DNA of 64,000 nucleotides, taken from NCBI RefSeq assembly GCF_018326005.1, contig NZ_AP021903.1, positions 5,073,001 through 5,137,000 on the forward strand, given 5' to 3'. This stretch comes from Pseudomonas sp. Seg1 (GTDB lineage: Bacteria > Pseudomonadota > Gammaproteobacteria > Pseudomonadales > Pseudomonadaceae). The notes under the pieces were generated by a model. It had not been told where the DNA came from. It saw nothing but the letters and a program-made list of their open reading frames with translations, and did not search any database. Of the stretch, positions 50,907 to 59,891 are shown piece by piece; position 1 is the first letter of the stretch, and the number at the start of each line of letters is the position of its first letter. Made by a program: the position numbers and the translations under genes.

Positions 50907-52358
50907 ATGTCCGTCCGTCGTACCAAAATCGTCGCTACCCTTGGCCCGGCCAGTAACTCGCCGGAAGTTCTCGAACAGCTGATTCTGGCTGGTCTGGACG
51001 TTGCCCGTCTGAACTTCTCCCACGGCACCCCCGACGAGCACAAGGCTCGCGCGAAACTGGTGCGTGACCTCGCCGCCAAGCACGGCCGCTTCGTCGCCCT
51101 GCTCGGTGACCTGCAAGGCCCGAAAATCCGTATCGCCAAATTCGCCAACAAGAAGATCGAGCTGAAGATCGGTGACAAGTTCACCTTCTCCACCAGCCAT
51201 CCGTTGACCGAAGGCAACCAGCAAGTGGTCGGCATCGACTACCCGGACCTGGTGAAAGACTGCGGCGTGGGCGACGAGCTGCTGCTCGACGACGGCCGCG
51301 TGGTAATGCGCGTTGAAACCGCCACCGCCACAGAATTGCATTGCGTGGTGACCATCGGCGGCCCGCTGTCCGATCACAAAGGCATCAACCGTCGCGGTGG
51401 CGGCCTGACCGCGCCGGCCCTGACTGAAAAAGACAAGGCCGACATCAAGCTCGCCGCAGAAATGGAAGTCGACTACCTCGCGGTGTCCTTCCCGCGTGAC
51501 GCCGCCGACATGAACTACGCCCGTCAACTGCGCGACGAGGCCGGCGGCACTGCCTGGCTGGTGGCGAAGATCGAACGCGCCGAAGCCGTGGCCGACGACG
51601 AAACCCTCGACGGTCTGATCCAGGCCTCCGATGCAGTGATGGTTGCCCGTGGTGACCTCGGTGTGGAAATCGGCGACGCCGAGCTGGTAGGCATTCAGAA
51701 GAAAATCATTCTGCACGCACGCCGCCACAACAAGGCTGTGATCGTTGCGACCCAGATGATGGAGTCGATGATCCAGAACCCGATGCCGACCCGCGCCGAA
51801 GTGTCCGACGTGGCCAACGCCGTGCTCGACTACACCGACGCCGTGATGCTCTCGGCTGAATCCGCCGCTGGCCTGTACCCGCTGGAAGCTGTGCAAGCGA
51901 TGGCGCGTATCTGCGTCGGCGCTGAAAAGCACCCGACCGGCAAGACCTCCAGCCACCGCATCGGCAAGGAATTCACCCGCTGCGACGAAAGCATCGCGCT
52001 GGCGACCATGTACACCGCCAACCACTTCCCGGGTGTCAAAGCGATCATCGCCCTGACCGAAAGTGGCTACACCCCGCTGATCATGTCGCGCATCCGTTCC
52101 TCGGTGCCGATCTACGCCTACTCGCCACACCGCGAGACTCAGGCGCGCGCCGCGATGTTCCGTGGCGTGTACACCATCCCGTTCGATCCGGCTTCGCTGG
52201 AACCGCACGAAGTCAGCCAGAAAGCGATCGACGAACTGGTCAAACGCGGCGTTGTGGAAAAAGGCGACTGGGTCATCCTGACCAAGGGCGACAGCTACCA
52301 CACCACCGGCGGCACCAACGGCATGAAGATCCTGCACGTGGGCGACCCGCAGGTCTGA
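50907..52358 (+). CDS. pykA: Pyruvate kinase, PykA (type II)
   Basis: A 483-residue pyruvate kinase. Motifs include RRTKIVATLGPASNSPEVLEQLI, RLNFSHGTPDEH, the PEP/metal site DAVMVARGDLGVEIG, and KAVIVATQMMESMIQNPMPTRAEVSDVANAVLDYTDAVMLSAESAAG. The C-terminal allosteric domain follows. Length and the TKIVATLGPAS start are those of PykA, the AMP-responsive isozyme. AGGAG is 7 bp before the ATG. Terminal step of glycolysis; monocistronic. Confidence 0.95.
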   Translation: MSVRRTKIVATLGPASNSPEVLEQLILAGLDVARLNFSHGTPDEHKARAKLVRDLAAKHGRFVALLGDLQGPKIRIAKFANKKIELKIGDKFTFSTSHPLTEGNQQVVGIDYPDLVKDCGVGDELLLDDGRVVMRVETATATELHCVVTIGGPLSDHKGINRRGGGLTAPALTEKDKADIKLAAEMEVDYLAVSFPRDAADMNYARQLRDEAGGTAWLVAKIERAEAVADDETLDGLIQASDAVMVARGDLGVEIGDAELVGIQKKIILHARRHNKAVIVATQMMESMIQNPMPTRAEVSDVANAVLDYTDAVMLSAESAAGLYPLEAVQAMARICVGAEKHPTGKTSSHRIGKEFTRCDESIALATMYTANHFPGVKAIIALTESGYTPLIMSRIRSSVPIYAYSPHRETQARAAMFRGVYTIPFDPASLEPHEVSQKAIDELVKRGVVEKGDWVILTKGDSYHTTGGTNGMKILHVGDPQV

Positions 52359-52386
52359 CGCGGGCAAGCCCGCTCCCACAGGTTTT
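52359..52386. repeat. Single REP arm after pykA
   Basis: GCGGGCAAGCCCGCTCCCACAG, half of the usual REPIN, immediately after the pykA stop. No matching second arm is nearby. Confidence 0.8.
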
Positions 52387-52418
52387 GCGTGGGACCGAGT
52401 GATCGGTGGTTCGAAAAA

Positions 52419-52457
52419 CGAAAGCCTCGGCATGTGAATGCCGGGGCTTTTGTTTTT
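52419..52457 (+). terminator. Intrinsic terminator downstream of pykA
   Basis: The stem AAAGCCTCGGCAT / ATGCCGGGGCTTT (one G-T pair) with GTGA loop is followed by TTGTTTTT. It lies about 60 bp past the pykA stop. Confidence 0.8.
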
Positions 52458-52508
52458 CTCAGGCAGACGCTGCGGAGGCTGCGATCACTTTGCGTGAAGG
52501 GGTTTGTC

Positions 52509-52528
52509 AACTGTCAGTTCTGACAGTT
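52509..52528 (+). promoter_or_regulatory. lux-box-like operator before the delta-60 genes
   Basis: AACTGTCAGTTCTGACAGTT is a perfect dyad extending to GTCAAC/GTTGAC (52506-52531). It lies 58 bp before the first delta-60 repeat gene. A TAGCTACT element about 19 bp downstream could be a -10. It differs from the perfect dyad at 61918 at five positions (AA, T and TT for AC, A and GT). Confidence 0.68.
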
Positions 52529-52586
52529 GACCAGAGTCGCTATCAAGTAGCTACTCGCGTAAACCCGTTCACTGAAGGAGTGCCAC

Positions 52587-53876
52587 ATGGACAGTACATC
52601 TCTACCAACCCGGCAGGCCGGCACCTTTGATGAGAGCTTCGCCGACGGCGGCGTCTTTCTTTTGAATACCCAAGAGGCGGGACTGAACCGCATCATGGGT
52701 GTAATGGCGACATCCAGTCATCTGTACTTCTGTGGCTCCAGCACGTTGAATCCGCTCAATAGTCGCTACCTGCTAGGTCGAATGTGGCCAGATGGATCGT
52801 TGGACGACACCTTCGGGGCGAACGGCATTGTCCGAGCTTCTTTTGGCGGCACACAAGAATCCACCGGTCGATCCATTGCAATTTGCAGTGACGGGAAATT
52901 GCTCCTAACTGGCTCGGTTGCCTACAGAAGTCCTGCACTGGCGCGTTACTACCCTGACGGCAGGCTGGATCGCAGTTTTGGCACCACAGGGCACGTCATC
53001 CTGCCACTGCCGGAAGAGATTGATGAGCAGGTGGCACTCGACATCCAAGGCGAGAGTCAAGACTCTGCTTGCACGGTGACACCACTGGCAGACGGAAAAA
53101 TCCTGGTAGTACGCAACTATGTCATCACTCATGAAGCAGATACACGCGCCTTCGTTTTTCTGCTCAACAGCGATGGTTCGCTCGATACAACCTTCAATCA
53201 AAAAGGCTATGTGCAAGTCCTTTATCCCGGTGCAACGCCAGCGGACGTGGGACTTGCCAGCGGGTCGACTGACTCGAACGGGCGCATCATGGTGTGTGGC
53301 CGATTGATGCTCAGCGATGAGTCAACCTATACGCCCTTGTTGGCCCGATACACCCGCGATGGTCGCCTTGATACCAGCTTCGGCGAGAAAGGCTTTGTCG
53401 TTTATTCTGATGCGCCGCGGTTAAAGGCAGGCCTGGTGGCGGTTATCGGGCAACCGAACAACCGATTGCTGGGGATCGGCATCACCGAAGATGGCGAACA
53501 AGGCGTACTGGTCAGCCTCGAACCGGATGGCAGCGCGAATATTCAGTTCAATCGTGGCAAACCACTGCTCACTCGCCTGGATAACACCACTACCCGCTGG
53601 AAAGGTGGGGTTATGCAGGCCGATGGCAAGATCGTATTGGCGGGCCAGATCAAGCACCCGGATCAACGTTCCGAAGCCGTTGTGGTGCGCTTGCTCAGCG
53701 ATGGATTGTTGGATTCGACGTTCAATAACATCGGATGGACCAGCACACCGGTGAACGAGGCGCCCCTCACCCATGCAGTGGTCCTGCAGGCAGATGGAAA
53801 AATAGTCGTTGCAGGCGAGACGGGCACCACTAGAAATACGCAGGGGTTCCTGCTCCGTTTCCATGCCAGCAATTAG
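52587..53876 (+). CDS. Delta-60 repeat protein 1
   Basis: A 429-residue protein built of about eight repeats of 55-60 residues with the delta-60 pattern DGSLDxTFGxxG (WPDGSLDDTFGANGIV, YPDGRLDRSFGTTGHV, NSDGSLDTTFNQKGYV, TRDGRLDTSFGEKGFV, LSDGLLDSTFNNIGW) and DGKILV strands, probably a beta-propeller. No signal peptide is seen. Function unknown. GAAGGAG is 8 bp before the ATG, and a lux-box-like site lies 58 bp upstream. The paralogue follows 105 bp downstream. Confidence 0.85.
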   Translation: MDSTSLPTRQAGTFDESFADGGVFLLNTQEAGLNRIMGVMATSSHLYFCGSSTLNPLNSRYLLGRMWPDGSLDDTFGANGIVRASFGGTQESTGRSIAICSDGKLLLTGSVAYRSPALARYYPDGRLDRSFGTTGHVILPLPEEIDEQVALDIQGESQDSACTVTPLADGKILVVRNYVITHEADTRAFVFLLNSDGSLDTTFNQKGYVQVLYPGATPADVGLASGSTDSNGRIMVCGRLMLSDESTYTPLLARYTRDGRLDTSFGEKGFVVYSDAPRLKAGLVAVIGQPNNRLLGIGITEDGEQGVLVSLEPDGSANIQFNRGKPLLTRLDNTTTRWKGGVMQADGKIVLAGQIKHPDQRSEAVVVRLLSDGLLDSTFNNIGWTSTPVNEAPLTHAVVLQADGKIVVAGETGTTRNTQGFLLRFHASN

Positions 53877-53980
53877 TGCGGCTCTGCCGCTCTTTACCCT
53901 CCCAGGCGATATCTGAACCCACCTTCCAATTGTTTGGTACGCGTTTGGGCGCGCCTGGATATTTCATGAAGGCAATAGAC

Positions 53981-55273
53981 ATGAACATGACTCTTAATAC
54001 AGTACTGGTCGATGGTCAATTTGATCCGTCTTTTGGCGAGGCCGGGACTGTACGCCTGGATAAAGTGGACCCGAACGGTGTTTTATTGAACCCCGAAACA
54101 TGCATTACTGACCCAATGGGGCGAATTTATATTGCGGGATCACTCGGTGACGGGCCAAATTATAATAATTACTTTTGTCTGCGACTGACCTCAGAGGGTA
54201 TCGTCGACACTGCCTTTGGCATTGCGGGATATGCCAGTGGAAGTTTTTATAACGGCGGCAACCACGATAAAAATTTGGCGGCTACCAAGATAGACATACT
54301 CGCAGATGGCAAAATATTGCTGACTGCTGCTCTTTATAATCCGCCGACGCTTCGAGGTCTGGTACGTCTGAATCTGGATGGCAGCCTGGATCTCGGGTTT
54401 GGCGAAGACGGCAAAGTTGTTATCGACTTTACCGACAACGATTCAACAAATGCTCCCTCTCCTCGCTCATCGCAAGATCAACAGCACAGCGGTACCTTGG
54501 CCCTTCCTGACGGAAAGATAATGCTGTGGAAAGACATCTGGAGTCGCGAAGAAATCTATACGGTTGTCGCGCGGCTCCACGAAAATGGAGCTATTGATAC
54601 CGGCTTTAACCAAACCGGCTTCGTAAAAATACCGGGTATCGCCGGTTTTAAAGAAACATACGTGCAGTCAATATTGCTGGAAAACGACGGGACGTATACG
54701 GTGAGTGGTTTCTGCCACCCAGTATATAATCAGATATTATCGATGGTCACCAGACTACTGCCTGATGGGAAAACAGACCTTTCTTTTGCCGACAACGGCT
54801 ATTTAATTCTCAGTTCGCAAGATTATAGGCTGAGCACTGCTGGAGCTATTCGACAGACCAATAATCGACTTTTGGCTTTTGGCGGTGCAACTCAACACCC
54901 TGAGTCGTCAGGATTATTAATCAGTCGAGAAGTCGACGGCAGCGAAAATATCCAATTCAACCGTGGCTTACCCTTGATAACCCATTTGGCTGACCGAAGA
55001 TTGGCATGGAGAGGCGCCCTGATTCAAAGCGACGGCAAGATTCTTGTCCATGGATATTCAGAAGCTGAACATCACGTTACAACAACCGTTGTCGCTCGAT
55101 TTACGGATGCTGGTGAACTTGATCCAGACTTTGGCGCTGGCACTGGCGGGTTGATGTTCGAGCTTCGCTCCTCATCGCTGGCATGGCTTAAAGATAATAA
55201 AGTTTTGATTCTCGGGTTTGAATCCGACGGAATCGTCATTCGTCATTTCATTGCGCGGGGCCTGCTTGGATAA
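53981..55273 (+). CDS. Delta-60 repeat protein 2
   Basis: A 430-residue paralogue of the preceding gene with the same repeat pattern (VDGQFDPSFGEAGTVRL, TSEGIVDTAFGIAGYA, NLDGSLDLGFGEDGKVV, HENGAIDTGFNQTGFV, LPDGKTDLSFADNGYL). I chose the ATG at 53981 (MNMTLNTVLVDG), which has GAAGG 8 bp upstream; an ATG at 53966 lacks one. The coding DNA is more AT-rich than the first copy (AATTATAATAATTAC, ATTATTATCAG type stretches), suggesting different evolutionary histories or relaxed codon use. No signal peptide. Confidence 0.83.
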   Translation: MNMTLNTVLVDGQFDPSFGEAGTVRLDKVDPNGVLLNPETCITDPMGRIYIAGSLGDGPNYNNYFCLRLTSEGIVDTAFGIAGYASGSFYNGGNHDKNLAATKIDILADGKILLTAALYNPPTLRGLVRLNLDGSLDLGFGEDGKVVIDFTDNDSTNAPSPRSSQDQQHSGTLALPDGKIMLWKDIWSREEIYTVVARLHENGAIDTGFNQTGFVKIPGIAGFKETYVQSILLENDGTYTVSGFCHPVYNQILSMVTRLLPDGKTDLSFADNGYLILSSQDYRLSTAGAIRQTNNRLLAFGGATQHPESSGLLISREVDGSENIQFNRGLPLITHLADRRLAWRGALIQSDGKILVHGYSEAEHHVTTTVVARFTDAGELDPDFGAGTGGLMFELRSSSLAWLKDNKVLILGFESDGIVIRHFIARGLLG

Positions 55274-55329
55274 CGGATCTTCTAGGTCTGGTTTGCATTT
55301 TCACGGGCGTAGCTGACTTAAAACCGGTT

Positions 55330-55358
55330 GCCCTGCCATGTGGTTGACAGGGCTTTTT
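55330..55358 (+). terminator. Terminator after the delta-60 pair
   Basis: The stem GCCCTG / CAGGGC with a 12-nt loop is followed by six T residues, about 57 bp after the second delta-60 stop. Confidence 0.8.
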
Positions 55359-55399
55359 TGATACTGCCCCACAAGATGTGGTGTTTGATCGGACCTGTT

Positions 55400-55468
55400 G
55401 GCGAGCAAGCCTCCTCCCACAGTTGAAATCCGTTCTGCTGTGGGAGGGAGCTTGCTCCCGAAGAGGCC
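55400..55468. repeat. REPIN, variant class
   Basis: The arms GGCGAGCAAGCCTCCTCCCACAG and CTGTGGGAGGGAGCTTGCTCCCG are imperfect inverses around a 15-bp loop. It lies 19 bp past the enoyl-CoA hydratase stop. Confidence 0.8.
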
Positions 55469-55486
55469 GGCACAGTCAGCGAAGAT

Positions 55487-56236
55487 TCAATGCCGTTTGA
55501 TAAACCCGGTCAACGCCGCCAATGCCTCCGGCGAACGCAGTCGCTGAGTGAACAACGCGCCCTCCTCCTCGATCACTGTACGGATCAACTCACGGTCCGG
55601 TGCTTTCATCAATTGCTTGCTGATGCGGACAGCTTCCGGCGGCAGCTCATCAAAACGCAACGCCATCTCCCGTGCCTTGGCCAATGCAGCTTCGCCGCTG
55701 CCCAACGCCTCTGTGGCGATGCCCCACTGGGCGGCCTGTTCGCCGCTGAAACCTTCGCCGAGCAGCAACAACTCTGCCGCTTTGGCCTGCCCTAGCAAGC
55801 GCGGCAAGATCAGGCTGGAAGCGAACTCCGGGCACAACCCGAGGTTGACGAACGGCATGCGCAAGCGCGCATCGCGGCTGACGTAAACCAGATCGCAATG
55901 CAGCAACATTGTCGTACCAATCCCCACCGCCGCCCCAGCCACGGCGGCGATCACCGGTTTGCGGCATTCGAGCAGATTGAGCATGAAGTGGAACACCGGG
56001 CTGTCGAGATCACTCGGCGGTTGCTGGATGAAATCGGCAATATCGTTGCCGGCGGTGAAGCATTCGCTGCTGCCAGTGATCAGCACGGCGTTGATTTCAG
56101 GGTCAACGTCTGCCTGCTTCAACGCCTCGGCCAAGTGGTTGTACATGGCGCGGGTCAGGGCGTTTTTCTTGTCCGGGCGGTTGAGGCGCAAGGTCAACAA
56201 ACCGCGTTCGCGTTCCAGCAAAATGGCTTCGGTCAT
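55487..56236 (-). CDS. Enoyl-CoA hydratase/isomerase family protein
   Basis: A 249-residue crotonase-fold protein. The oxyanion-hole blocks are SSECFTAGNDIADF and AAVAGAAVGIGTTMLLHCDLVYVSRDARLRMPFVNLGLCPEFASS, with the Glu of LCPEF at the second catalytic region. Members hydrate or isomerise enoyl-CoA thioesters; the specific substrate is unknown. It is monocistronic between two repeat elements. Confidence 0.9.
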   Translation of the reverse strand: MTEAILLERERGLLTLRLNRPDKKNALTRAMYNHLAEALKQADVDPEINAVLITGSSECFTAGNDIADFIQQPPSDLDSPVFHFMLNLLECRKPVIAAVAGAAVGIGTTMLLHCDLVYVSRDARLRMPFVNLGLCPEFASSLILPRLLGQAKAAELLLLGEGFSGEQAAQWGIATEALGSGEAALAKAREMALRFDELPPEAVRISKQLMKAPDRELIRTVIEEEGALFTQRLRSPEALAALTGFIKRH

Positions 56237-56270
56237 GACATTTCTCGACAGTTCAGGCCAGCGAAGATCA

Positions 56271-56382
56271 CTGTGGTGAGGGGATTTATCCCCGATGGGC
56301 TGCGCAGCGGCCCCAGACTATTGTGAGTGCTGCAGACTCAATCGGGGCGGTGCGACGTTTCGCTAAATCCCCTCGCCACAGG
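56271..56382. repeat. Inverted repeat pair (TGAGGGGATTTA class)
   Basis: CTGTGGTGAGGGGATTTATCC (56271) and the near-inverse GCTAAATCCCCTCGCCACAGG (56362) bound a 112-bp element with further internal complementarity (GATGGGCTGCGCAGCGGCCCC). A Pseudomonas intergenic repeat distinct from the GTGGGAGC REPs. Confidence 0.75.
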
Positions 56383-56408
56383 ATCTCTCGAACCAATGAA
56401 TTCAGCGT

Positions 56409-57344
56409 TCAACCACGGGACAAGAACACATCGGCCAGCAGTTGATTGCGCGGCAGTCCAGCCAGGTACAGGCGTCGGGCGAAGGCGTCGACACTGGCCG
56501 TCGAGCCGCAGACTAAGGCCAGGGTTTGCCGGGAAACAAGGCGCAGTTGCGCCAAAGCGGCGGCTGACTCGGCCGCTGTCCACAGCTCGACACTGAGGTT
56601 TTCGCGCTGCGCGGCCAATGCCGCGAGGGGTTTGGCCAGATAGTGCCCTTCGGCATCATGGGCCAGGTGAATGACGCGGATGGCGCCTTGGTGATCCTGA
56701 CGCAAGGCTTCGCGCAGCACGCCGAACAATGGGCCCAGGCCCGTACCGGCAGCTAGCAGCCACAGCGGTCGGGTGTGCCAGTCAGCGTCGTAATGCAGCG
56801 CGCCGCCGCGCAGTTCGCCGAGACGGATCGAGTCGCCGATCTGCAAGCGCCGCGCCGCATCGCTGAATTCGCCAGGCTGGCGACAGTCGAGGTGGAACTC
56901 CAGAAAGCGGTCTTCTTCCGGCAGGCTGGCCAGCGAATACGGCCGGGCAATGTGATCGATCCACAGCACCAGATGTTGCCCGGCGCTGTAGCGCAACGGC
57001 CGCTGCGGGGTCAGGCGCAGGCGCAGAACACTGTCGCTGAGCCAGTCCAGTGCTTCGACCACCGCCGGGCGACCGTCGGCGAGCGGGTCGAAGGTGTGCA
57101 CCTGCAAGTCTTCGATCACCTGACACTGGCAGGCCAGCCGCCAACCCTGCTGGCGCTGCTCGGCGCTCAAGGCATCCGGGCGATTGTCGGCAGGCAGGCC
57201 TTGGACGCACTGAACCAGACACGCATGGCAACTGCCGGCACGACAGCTATAAGGCACAGCCACACCGTTCTGATTGAGGGCGTCGAGCAGATTGCTGCCC
57301 GCCGCCACCGACCATTGCCGTTCTGCGACACGAAGTTCAGGCAT
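56409..57344 (-). CDS. 2Fe-2S ferredoxin/FAD-NAD(P) reductase fusion protein
   Basis: A 311-residue electron-transfer protein. The N-terminal plant-type ferredoxin has Cys ligands at 34, 39, 42 and 72 (YSCRAGSCHACLVQC...RLACQC). Next comes a FAD domain (RPYSLASLPEE with RxYS) and a C-terminal NAD(P) domain (LLAAGTGLGPLFGVLREAL; VCGSTASVDAF). This is the layout of oxygenase reductases and of CDP-6-deoxy-glucoseen reductase-like proteins. The ATG at 57344 has GGGAGAA upstream and overlaps the GGDEF gene by 8 bp. Its electron acceptor is not encoded here. Confidence 0.88.
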   Translation of the reverse strand: MPELRVAERQWSVAAGSNLLDALNQNGVAVPYSCRAGSCHACLVQCVQGLPADNRPDALSAEQRQQGWRLACQCQVIEDLQVHTFDPLADGRPAVVEALDWLSDSVLRLRLTPQRPLRYSAGQHLVLWIDHIARPYSLASLPEEDRFLEFHLDCRQPGEFSDAARRLQIGDSIRLGELRGGALHYDADWHTRPLWLLAAGTGLGPLFGVLREALRQDHQGAIRVIHLAHDAEGHYLAKPLAALAAQRENLSVELWTAAESAAALAQLRLVSRQTLALVCGSTASVDAFARRLYLAGLPRNQLLADVFLSRG

Positions 57345-58455
57345 CGACGTTCTCCCACGCGGCCGCACAGCGATTGCGTCCGTCACGCTTGGCCCGATAG
57401 AGCGCCTGATCGGCACGCTGCAAGGCGTCATCCAGATCATCGCCCAACGCCAACAGGGTCATGCCGGCCGACAGGCTGAGGTTGCGTACATTCAGGCCGA
57501 TCAGTTCGACATCGGTGAAGGCGATCCGCAGACGCTCGCAGCAAGCGGTCAGCCGTTCGGCATTGCAGTCGGGCAGCAACACGACGAATTCTTCACCACC
57601 ATAACGTGCCAGCACATCGCCGTCGCGCAGGCAGGCCTGAGCGACGCCGGCAAACGCCTGCAACACCTGATCGCCGGCGGCGTGGCCGTGCAAGTCGTTG
57701 ATGCGTTTGAAATGGTCGAGGTCGATCAGTGCCAGGCCGTGCACGACGTCGCTGTCCATCGCATTCAGCTCGCGCGAGGCCAGGCGCAGAAAATGCCGGC
57801 GGTTGAACAGGCCGGTCAGTTCGTCGGTGGCCACCAGATCTTCAAGCTGGCGCATCATCCCGCGCAACGTGTCCTGGTGCGCTTGCAAGGCAAAGCGGCG
57901 CTGGCGCATGCGTTGGCGCGACACCTGGACGAAACGCGCATAAATCACCAGCCATGCCAGCACCATGGCGAGGATGCACACCTGCAAGGCGGCGAGTGCC
58001 GGCTCACGCAAGCGGTAGTGATAAGCGTCCCACAGGGTGATTGCGCAGAAGCTGAAGAACACCAGCAGCGCACAGCGGATAAACGCCCGCCGGCTCAGAT
58101 GGAACAGACCGAACAGCAGAATCAGCACATAGAACACCAGGAAGGCACTGCGCGCTTCATCCAGATGGGCGATCAGCCAGGTCTGCCAGCCGAGTCCGAG
58201 CAAGACTTGCCCCTCGGTCAGGCTGGGGTCGGCGAAGCGCAGGTTGCGCCCGCTCCAGAACAGCACGAACAGGACGGCCTGACTGATCACCACCAGCGCG
58301 CTGCCGATGGCGATGGCACTCAGGGACTGCTCGTAATGACCGGTGAAAAACGCCAGCCACAGCAGCAGCAAAGCCAATCCATAGGTGGCTGCAGCGAGGG
58401 CAAAGCGTTTGAGCAAAAGACGTTGAATGGCGTTATGGGTCAATCGTTGACTCAC
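57337..58455 (-). CDS. Membrane diguanylate cyclase (GGDEF)
   Basis: A 372-residue protein with about five N-terminal membrane helices (to about residue 175), a short coiled coil, then a GGDEF domain with an intact GGEEF site at 286-290 and RDGD inhibitory site at 277-280, so it should make c-di-GMP with product inhibition. FNRRHFLRLA and LIDLDHFKRIND are conserved substrate/metal blocks. The gene is translationally coupled to the ferredoxin-reductase gene (8-bp overlap). The sensed signal is unknown. Confidence 0.92.
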   Translation of the reverse strand: MSQRLTHNAIQRLLLKRFALAAATYGLALLLLWLAFFTGHYEQSLSAIAIGSALVVISQAVLFVLFWSGRNLRFADPSLTEGQVLLGLGWQTWLIAHLDEARSAFLVFYVLILLFGLFHLSRRAFIRCALLVFFSFCAITLWDAYHYRLREPALAALQVCILAMVLAWLVIYARFVQVSRQRMRQRRFALQAHQDTLRGMMRQLEDLVATDELTGLFNRRHFLRLASRELNAMDSDVVHGLALIDLDHFKRINDLHGHAAGDQVLQAFAGVAQACLRDGDVLARYGGEEFVVLLPDCNAERLTACCERLRIAFTDVELIGLNVRNLSLSAGMTLLALGDDLDDALQRADQALYRAKRDGRNRCAAAWENVDA

Positions 58456-58601
58456 CGTGCGATTGGAGGCTGACCGAGTGTCCTACTCTACAGACCGGCT
58501 GCCACTTTAGTGGCGTAGTCGATAAATGACCACCGATTTTCGGGCTCGAAATTTGACGTCAAAAAAGCCCCTTTAAAAGCCCCTCACCCTAGCCCTCTCC
58601 C

Positions 58602-59886
58602 TGTATGTACCGGAGACATGGTGGACAGGTGTTCGGAGACATGGTGGACACTTTTTAATAGACACATTGCTCATCACCAAGGAGATGACCTGTGTCCTGG
58701 GAAGAGGTGTCCACCGTGCAGCTTCGTTCAGAGTTCGTGCATTTGGCTCGGCAAGAAGGAGCCAATGTCCGGCAGCTTTGCCGCCGATTCAATATCAGCC
58801 CAAGCACTGCCTACAAATGGCTCAACAGGTTTGAAACTTCAGGTGCAGAGGGCTTGATCGATCAGTCTCGACGACCGAAGACGTCACCCAAACGCTGCGC
58901 TGAAGAGGTTGAGCAGCAGATTCTGACCGTGAGTGAGGAATACGCGGCTTGGGGCGCTCGCAAGCTCAAACGTGTGCTGGAAGACAGCGGCGCAGTAATG
59001 CCTTCGGTCAGTACCGTGCATGCGGTTTTACAGCGTCATTCACGCGTTGATTCAAAGGCCGCTGAGATTAAACCGTTTATCCGCTTCGAGCATGAAGCGC
59101 CCAACGATCTTTGGCAGATGGACTTCAAGGGCCATATCAGCCTGGCTCAGGGACGTTGCCATCCGTTGACGATACTGGACGATCATTCGCGGTTTTCGCT
59201 GTGTATCGCGGCCTGCCTCGATGAGCGACGTGAAACCGTTCAGGAGCATCTAATCCGGGTCTTTCGGCGTCATGGTCTGCCTTTGCGCATGACGATGGAC
59301 AACGGTTCACCCTGGGGTGACCAGACTGGCGTTTATACCGCGCTGGAGGTCTGGCTGATGAGTCAGGGCATCAAGGTCGGGCACTCTCGACCTTATCATC
59401 CGCAAACCCAAGGAAAGCTGGAACGCTTCCACCGCAGCCTGAAAAATGAAGTCCTGCGAGACCGACATTTTATTGATCTCAACGGTGCACAACGCGCGTT
59501 TGATATCTGGCGTGATATCTACAACCAGAAGCGTCCACATCAAGCGTTGGACATGCAGGTGCCTGCTACTCGCTACAGCAGCAGCCCACGGGAATATCAG
59601 GAGCAGCCCGCGGCGCCGGAGTACGACGATGGGGATGTGGTCAGGAAGGTTCAGGTGAAGGGCGAGATCTACTGGCGGAACCGTGAATACACAGTCGGAA
59701 AAGCTTTTTATGGGAGGTCAGTAGCTATCCGGGAAACGACGGAAGATGGCATCCACGATGTCTACTGGAGTAGACATCGTATTGCCCGAATCGACTTGAA
59801 CTTGCAGATCGTTACGGCAGGTAAGAAGATCTAAAACCGTCCACCATGTCTCCGAACATGTGTCCACCATGTCTCCGGTACATACA
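58602..59886 (+). mobile_element. IS481-family insertion sequence (1285 bp)
   Basis: The ends are TGTATGTACCGGAGACATGG, inverted and identical over at least 26 bp. Each end also carries a second copy of GGAGACATGGTGGAC about 9 bp further in, giving paired transposase-binding sites. The flanking 5-bp target duplication CTCCC lies at 58597-58601 and 59887-59891. It encodes one intact transposase and appears complete. It interrupts a MITE-like repeat rather than a gene. Confidence 0.9.
58692..59834 (+). CDS. IS481-family transposase
   Basis: A 380-residue DDE transposase. An N-terminal helix-turn-helix (NVRQLCRRFNISPSTAYKWLNRF, about 25-47) precedes the rve-type integrase core with WQMDFKG (D144), MTMDNGSP (D203) and GKLERFHRSL (E244). 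The start is a GTG with AAGGAG 7 bp upstream. The C-terminus has the IS481 beta region (EIYWRNREYTVGKAFYGRSV). All catalytic residues are present, so it should be active. Confidence 0.93.
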   Translation: MSWEEVSTVQLRSEFVHLARQEGANVRQLCRRFNISPSTAYKWLNRFETSGAEGLIDQSRRPKTSPKRCAEEVEQQILTVSEEYAAWGARKLKRVLEDSGAVMPSVSTVHAVLQRHSRVDSKAAEIKPFIRFEHEAPNDLWQMDFKGHISLAQGRCHPLTILDDHSRFSLCIAACLDERRETVQEHLIRVFRRHGLPLRMTMDNGSPWGDQTGVYTALEVWLMSQGIKVGHSRPYHPQTQGKLERFHRSLKNEVLRDRHFIDLNGAQRAFDIWRDIYNQKRPHQALDMQVPATRYSSSPREYQEQPAAPEYDDGDVVRKVQVKGEIYWRNREYTVGKAFYGRSVAIRETTEDGIHDVYWSRHRIARIDLNLQIVTAGKKI

Positions 59887-59891
59887 CTCCC

